From the NCBI RefSeq assembly GCF_000482705.1, contig NZ_AXWO01000014.1, positions 1 to 64,000 on the forward strand: a stretch of DNA of 64,000 nucleotides. The letters run 5' to 3'. The DNA is from Glycomyces arizonensis DSM 44726. Its GTDB lineage: Bacteria > Actinomycetota > Actinomycetes > Mycobacteriales > Micromonosporaceae. Positions 61,991 through 64,000 of this stretch are shown one piece after another; positions within the stretch are counted from its first letter, which is position 1, and each line of letters opens with the position of its first letter. The notes beneath the pieces are model-generated. The model had not been told where the DNA came from. It saw nothing but the letters and a program-made list of their open reading frames with translations, and ran no database searches. A program made the position numbers and the translations under genes.

Positions 61991-64000
61991 ATGCGAGACG
62001 CGATGCGATGGACCCGAAGACGGGTCGTATTGGCCGTGTCGTCCATTGCCGCCGTGTTCGTCGGACTCGGGGTCGCACTGCCGATGGCCGCCCAGGCGGC
62101 CGAAGGGTGCGAGGTTGACTACACGGTCCAGAACCAGTGGCCCGGCGGCTTCACCGCGAACGTGAACGTGACCAACCTCGGCGACGCCATCGACGGCTGG
62201 GAGCTGTCGTGGACCTTCCCGTCGGGGCAGCAGGTCACCCAGGCGTGGAACGCCACGGTCACCGCCTCGGGCGGGCAGACCACCGCCACCGACGCCGGTT
62301 ACAACGCCTCGATCGCGAGCGACGCCTCGGTCGGCTTCGGCTTCAACGGATCCTGGTCGGGCGGCAACGCCGAACCGACCGACTTCACCCTCAACGGCGT
62401 CCTGTGCACCGGAGGCGTCGAGCAGCCGACCGACCCGACGACGACCACGCCGCCGCCGACCGGCGACACCGACGCCATGGCGACCGTCGAGGCGATGCAG
62501 CCCGGCTGGAACCTCGGCAACTCGCTCGACTCGGTCGGCGCCGACGAGACCGCGTGGGGCAACCCGCGCATCACCCAGTCGCTCATCCACAACGTGGCCG
62601 CCCAGGGCTACAACAGCATCCGGATCCCGATCACCTGGGACAACCACCAGGGCTCGGCGCCCGACTACACCATCGACCCGGCATACCTCGACCGCGTCGA
62701 GGAGGTGGTCAATTGGGCGCTCGCCGAAGACCTGTACGTGCTCATCAACATCCACCACGACTCGTGGATCTGGGCCGCGGACATGCAGTCCAACCACGAC
62801 CAGGTGGTCGCCCGCTTCAACTCGATCTGGACCGACGTGGCCGACCGCTTCACAGACGCCTCGCCGAAACTCCTGTTCGAGAGCCTCAACGAGCCGCAGT
62901 TCAACAACGTCGACGACGCCACCGCCCACGGCCTGCTGGACGAGCTCAACACCTCGTTCCACCAGATCGTGCGCGACTCGGGCGGCAACAACGCCACCCG
63001 CGTCCTGGTGCTGCCGACGCTGTTCACCAACGCCGGGCAGACCCACCTCGACGCGCTGACCGACACGATCACCGCGCTCGACGACCCCAATCTGGCCGCG
63101 ACCGTGCACTACTACGGCTTCTGGCCGTTCAGCGTGAACATCGCCGGATACACCACGTTCAACGACGAGGTCCGCCAGGACATCATCGACAACTTCGACC
63201 GCGTCCACAACGAGTTCGTCGCAGCCGGCATCCCGGTCATCATCGGCGAGTTCGGCCTGCTCGGCTTCGACCAGCACACCGGCACCATCGAGCAGGGCGA
63301 GATGCTGAAGTTCTTCGAGTTCGTCGGCTACTACGCCCGGCAGAAGAACCTCACCCTCCAGATCTGGGACAACGGCCAGCACTTCGACCGGACCGCGTTC
63401 GAGTGGCACGACCCCGAGCTGTTCGCGATGCTCGAGGCCAACCGCACGACGCGTTCGAGCACCGCCTCCTCGGACCAGGTGTTCGTCGAAGCCGCCGGCG
63501 CCGTCGCCGACGCGACGCTCACGCTCGACCCGAACGGCAACACCTTCGAGGGGCTGCGCAACGGCGACACCGAACTGACCGAGGGCACCGACTACACGGT
63601 CTCGGGCGACCAGCTCACCATCAAGGCCGCCACGATCACCGATCTGGTCGGCTCCGGCGAGTACGGCGTCAGGGCCGACCTGTACGCCGACTTCTCGGAC
63701 GGCGCCCCGTGGCGGATCAGCGTGGTCAGCTACGACGCCCCGACGGTGCAGGCCGCCTCCGGGACGACGAGCGGCTTCGCGATCCCGACGCGGTTCCGCG
63801 GCGACCAGCTCGCCACCATGGAGGCCGTGTACGCCGACGGCAGCGGCAACGCCGGCCCGCAGAACTGGACCCCCTACAAGGAGTTCAGCCACACCTTCGA
63901 GCCGGATTACGACGCCGGCACGATCACGCTGACCCCGGAGTTCTTCGCCGAGGTCACCGACGGCAAGCAGGTGACCCTCACGTTCCACTTCTGGAGCGGC
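61991..64000 (+). CDS. Secreted CBM2-GH5 endoglucanase, 3' end outside the window
   Basis: Open to the last base; 670 codons visible. Signal peptide about 1-36 (ends AAQA). CBM2 about 37-140 (CEVDYTVQNQWPGGFTANVN, NGVLC). Pro/Thr linker about 141-157. GH5 catalytic domain about 158-485 with acid/base E301 in SLNEPQF and nucleophile E420 in IIGEFG; WNLGNSLDS and HHDSWIWA are typical of endoglucanases (GH5_4-like). Then an X2 Ig-like module (about 488-580; LTLDPNGNTFEGL, GTDYTVSGDQLTIK) and a CBM46-like module still running at the end. GGAGGAG precedes ATG. The CBM2 resembles that of the esterase upstream. Confidence 0.93.
   Translation, partial: MRDAMRWTRRRVVLAVSSIAAVFVGLGVALPMAAQAAEGCEVDYTVQNQWPGGFTANVNVTNLGDAIDGWELSWTFPSGQQVTQAWNATVTASGGQTTATDAGYNASIASDASVGFGFNGSWSGGNAEPTDFTLNGVLCTGGVEQPTDPTTTTPPPTGDTDAMATVEAMQPGWNLGNSLDSVGADETAWGNPRITQSLIHNVAAQGYNSIRIPITWDNHQGSAPDYTIDPAYLDRVEEVVNWALAEDLYVLINIHHDSWIWAADMQSNHDQVVARFNSIWTDVADRFTDASPKLLFESLNEPQFNNVDDATAHGLLDELNTSFHQIVRDSGGNNATRVLVLPTLFTNAGQTHLDALTDTITALDDPNLAATVHYYGFWPFSVNIAGYTTFNDEVRQDIIDNFDRVHNEFVAAGIPVIIGEFGLLGFDQHTGTIEQGEMLKFFEFVGYYARQKNLTLQIWDNGQHFDRTAFEWHDPELFAMLEANRTTRSSTASSDQVFVEAAGAVADATLTLDPNGNTFEGLRNGDTELTEGTDYTVSGDQLTIKAATITDLVGSGEYGVRADLYADFSDGAPWRISVVSYDAPTVQAASGTTSGFAIPTRFRGDQLATMEAVYADGSGNAGPQNWTPYKEFSHTFEPDYDAGTITLTPEFFAEVTDGKQVTLTFHFWSG

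Overview
The window is high-G+C actinomycete chromosome. The genes use GC-rich codons, many are packed with 4-base ATGA or GTGA overlaps, and several families are typical of mycelial actinobacteria (DUF574 methyltransferase, DUF2277, MmyB-type regulators, a CebR box in front of CBM2 enzymes). I cannot name the genus. The window carries several carbohydrate-import operons, a plant cell-wall hydrolase region at the right end, and two patches of foreign or decaying DNA. No tRNA, rRNA or CRISPR array was found.

Region 1 (1-6980) is an accessory island. An intact IS5-type element is followed by a regulator-CYTH pair (1096-2530), then by three visibly AT-richer genes (2573-5503). Two of these encode an R-N-x-x-x-H motif and the third a degenerate YN-x-x-x-H version, as in HEPN ribonucleases. 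A frameshifted IS701-type transposase closes the island. This is the best candidate for an undescribed (defence-like) system. Region 2 (6983-9282) is a small operon of hydrolase, GbsR/MarR regulator and methyltransferase with a long inverted-repeat operator.

Region 3 (9550-24600) holds a GntR regulator and two transport operons on the minus strand. One is an ABC operon of the ribose type. The other is a branched-chain-amino-acid-type importer whose operon continues into sugar genes: a Gfo/Idh oxidoreductase, a 1,184-residue ThuA/PQQ-dehydrogenase/PKD/CBM/ricin protein and a TIM-barrel isomerase. The two promoters carry palindromes sharing the core ACGTATT. Region 4 (24600-27051) is a gene graveyard: an IS200 remnant, an ISAs1 transposase with a nonsense codon, and broken pieces of a DUF4132-like gene and of kdpA.

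Region 5 (27052-35931) contains a ThuA plus Gfo/Idh pair with a divergent LacI regulator, a DUF574 methyltransferase, an SPFH/zinc-ribbon pair, a DUF2277 protein and a regulator. Region 6 (35932-43687) has a dienelactone-hydrolase-like ORF without its own stop and a LacI-controlled GH2/ABC sugar operon with three operator copies. Region 7 (43691-51964) closely parallels the Bacillus yes/yet/lpl rhamnogalacturonan locus: a YetA-like lyase, a YesU-like protein, an acetylesterase, LplABC-like transport proteins and a YesL-like protein.

Region 8 (52360-64000) starts with housekeeping-type enzymes (two SDRs, an aldo/keto reductase, a glycosyltransferase, a regulator, a secreted protein of unknown function). 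It ends with a (hemi)cellulose-degradation set: a CBM2-SGNH esterase behind a CebR-like box, a GH11 xylanase and a CBM2-GH5 endoglucanase that runs off the end of the window. The last two share an ATCGA-N6-TCGAT motif just after their predicted transcription starts.
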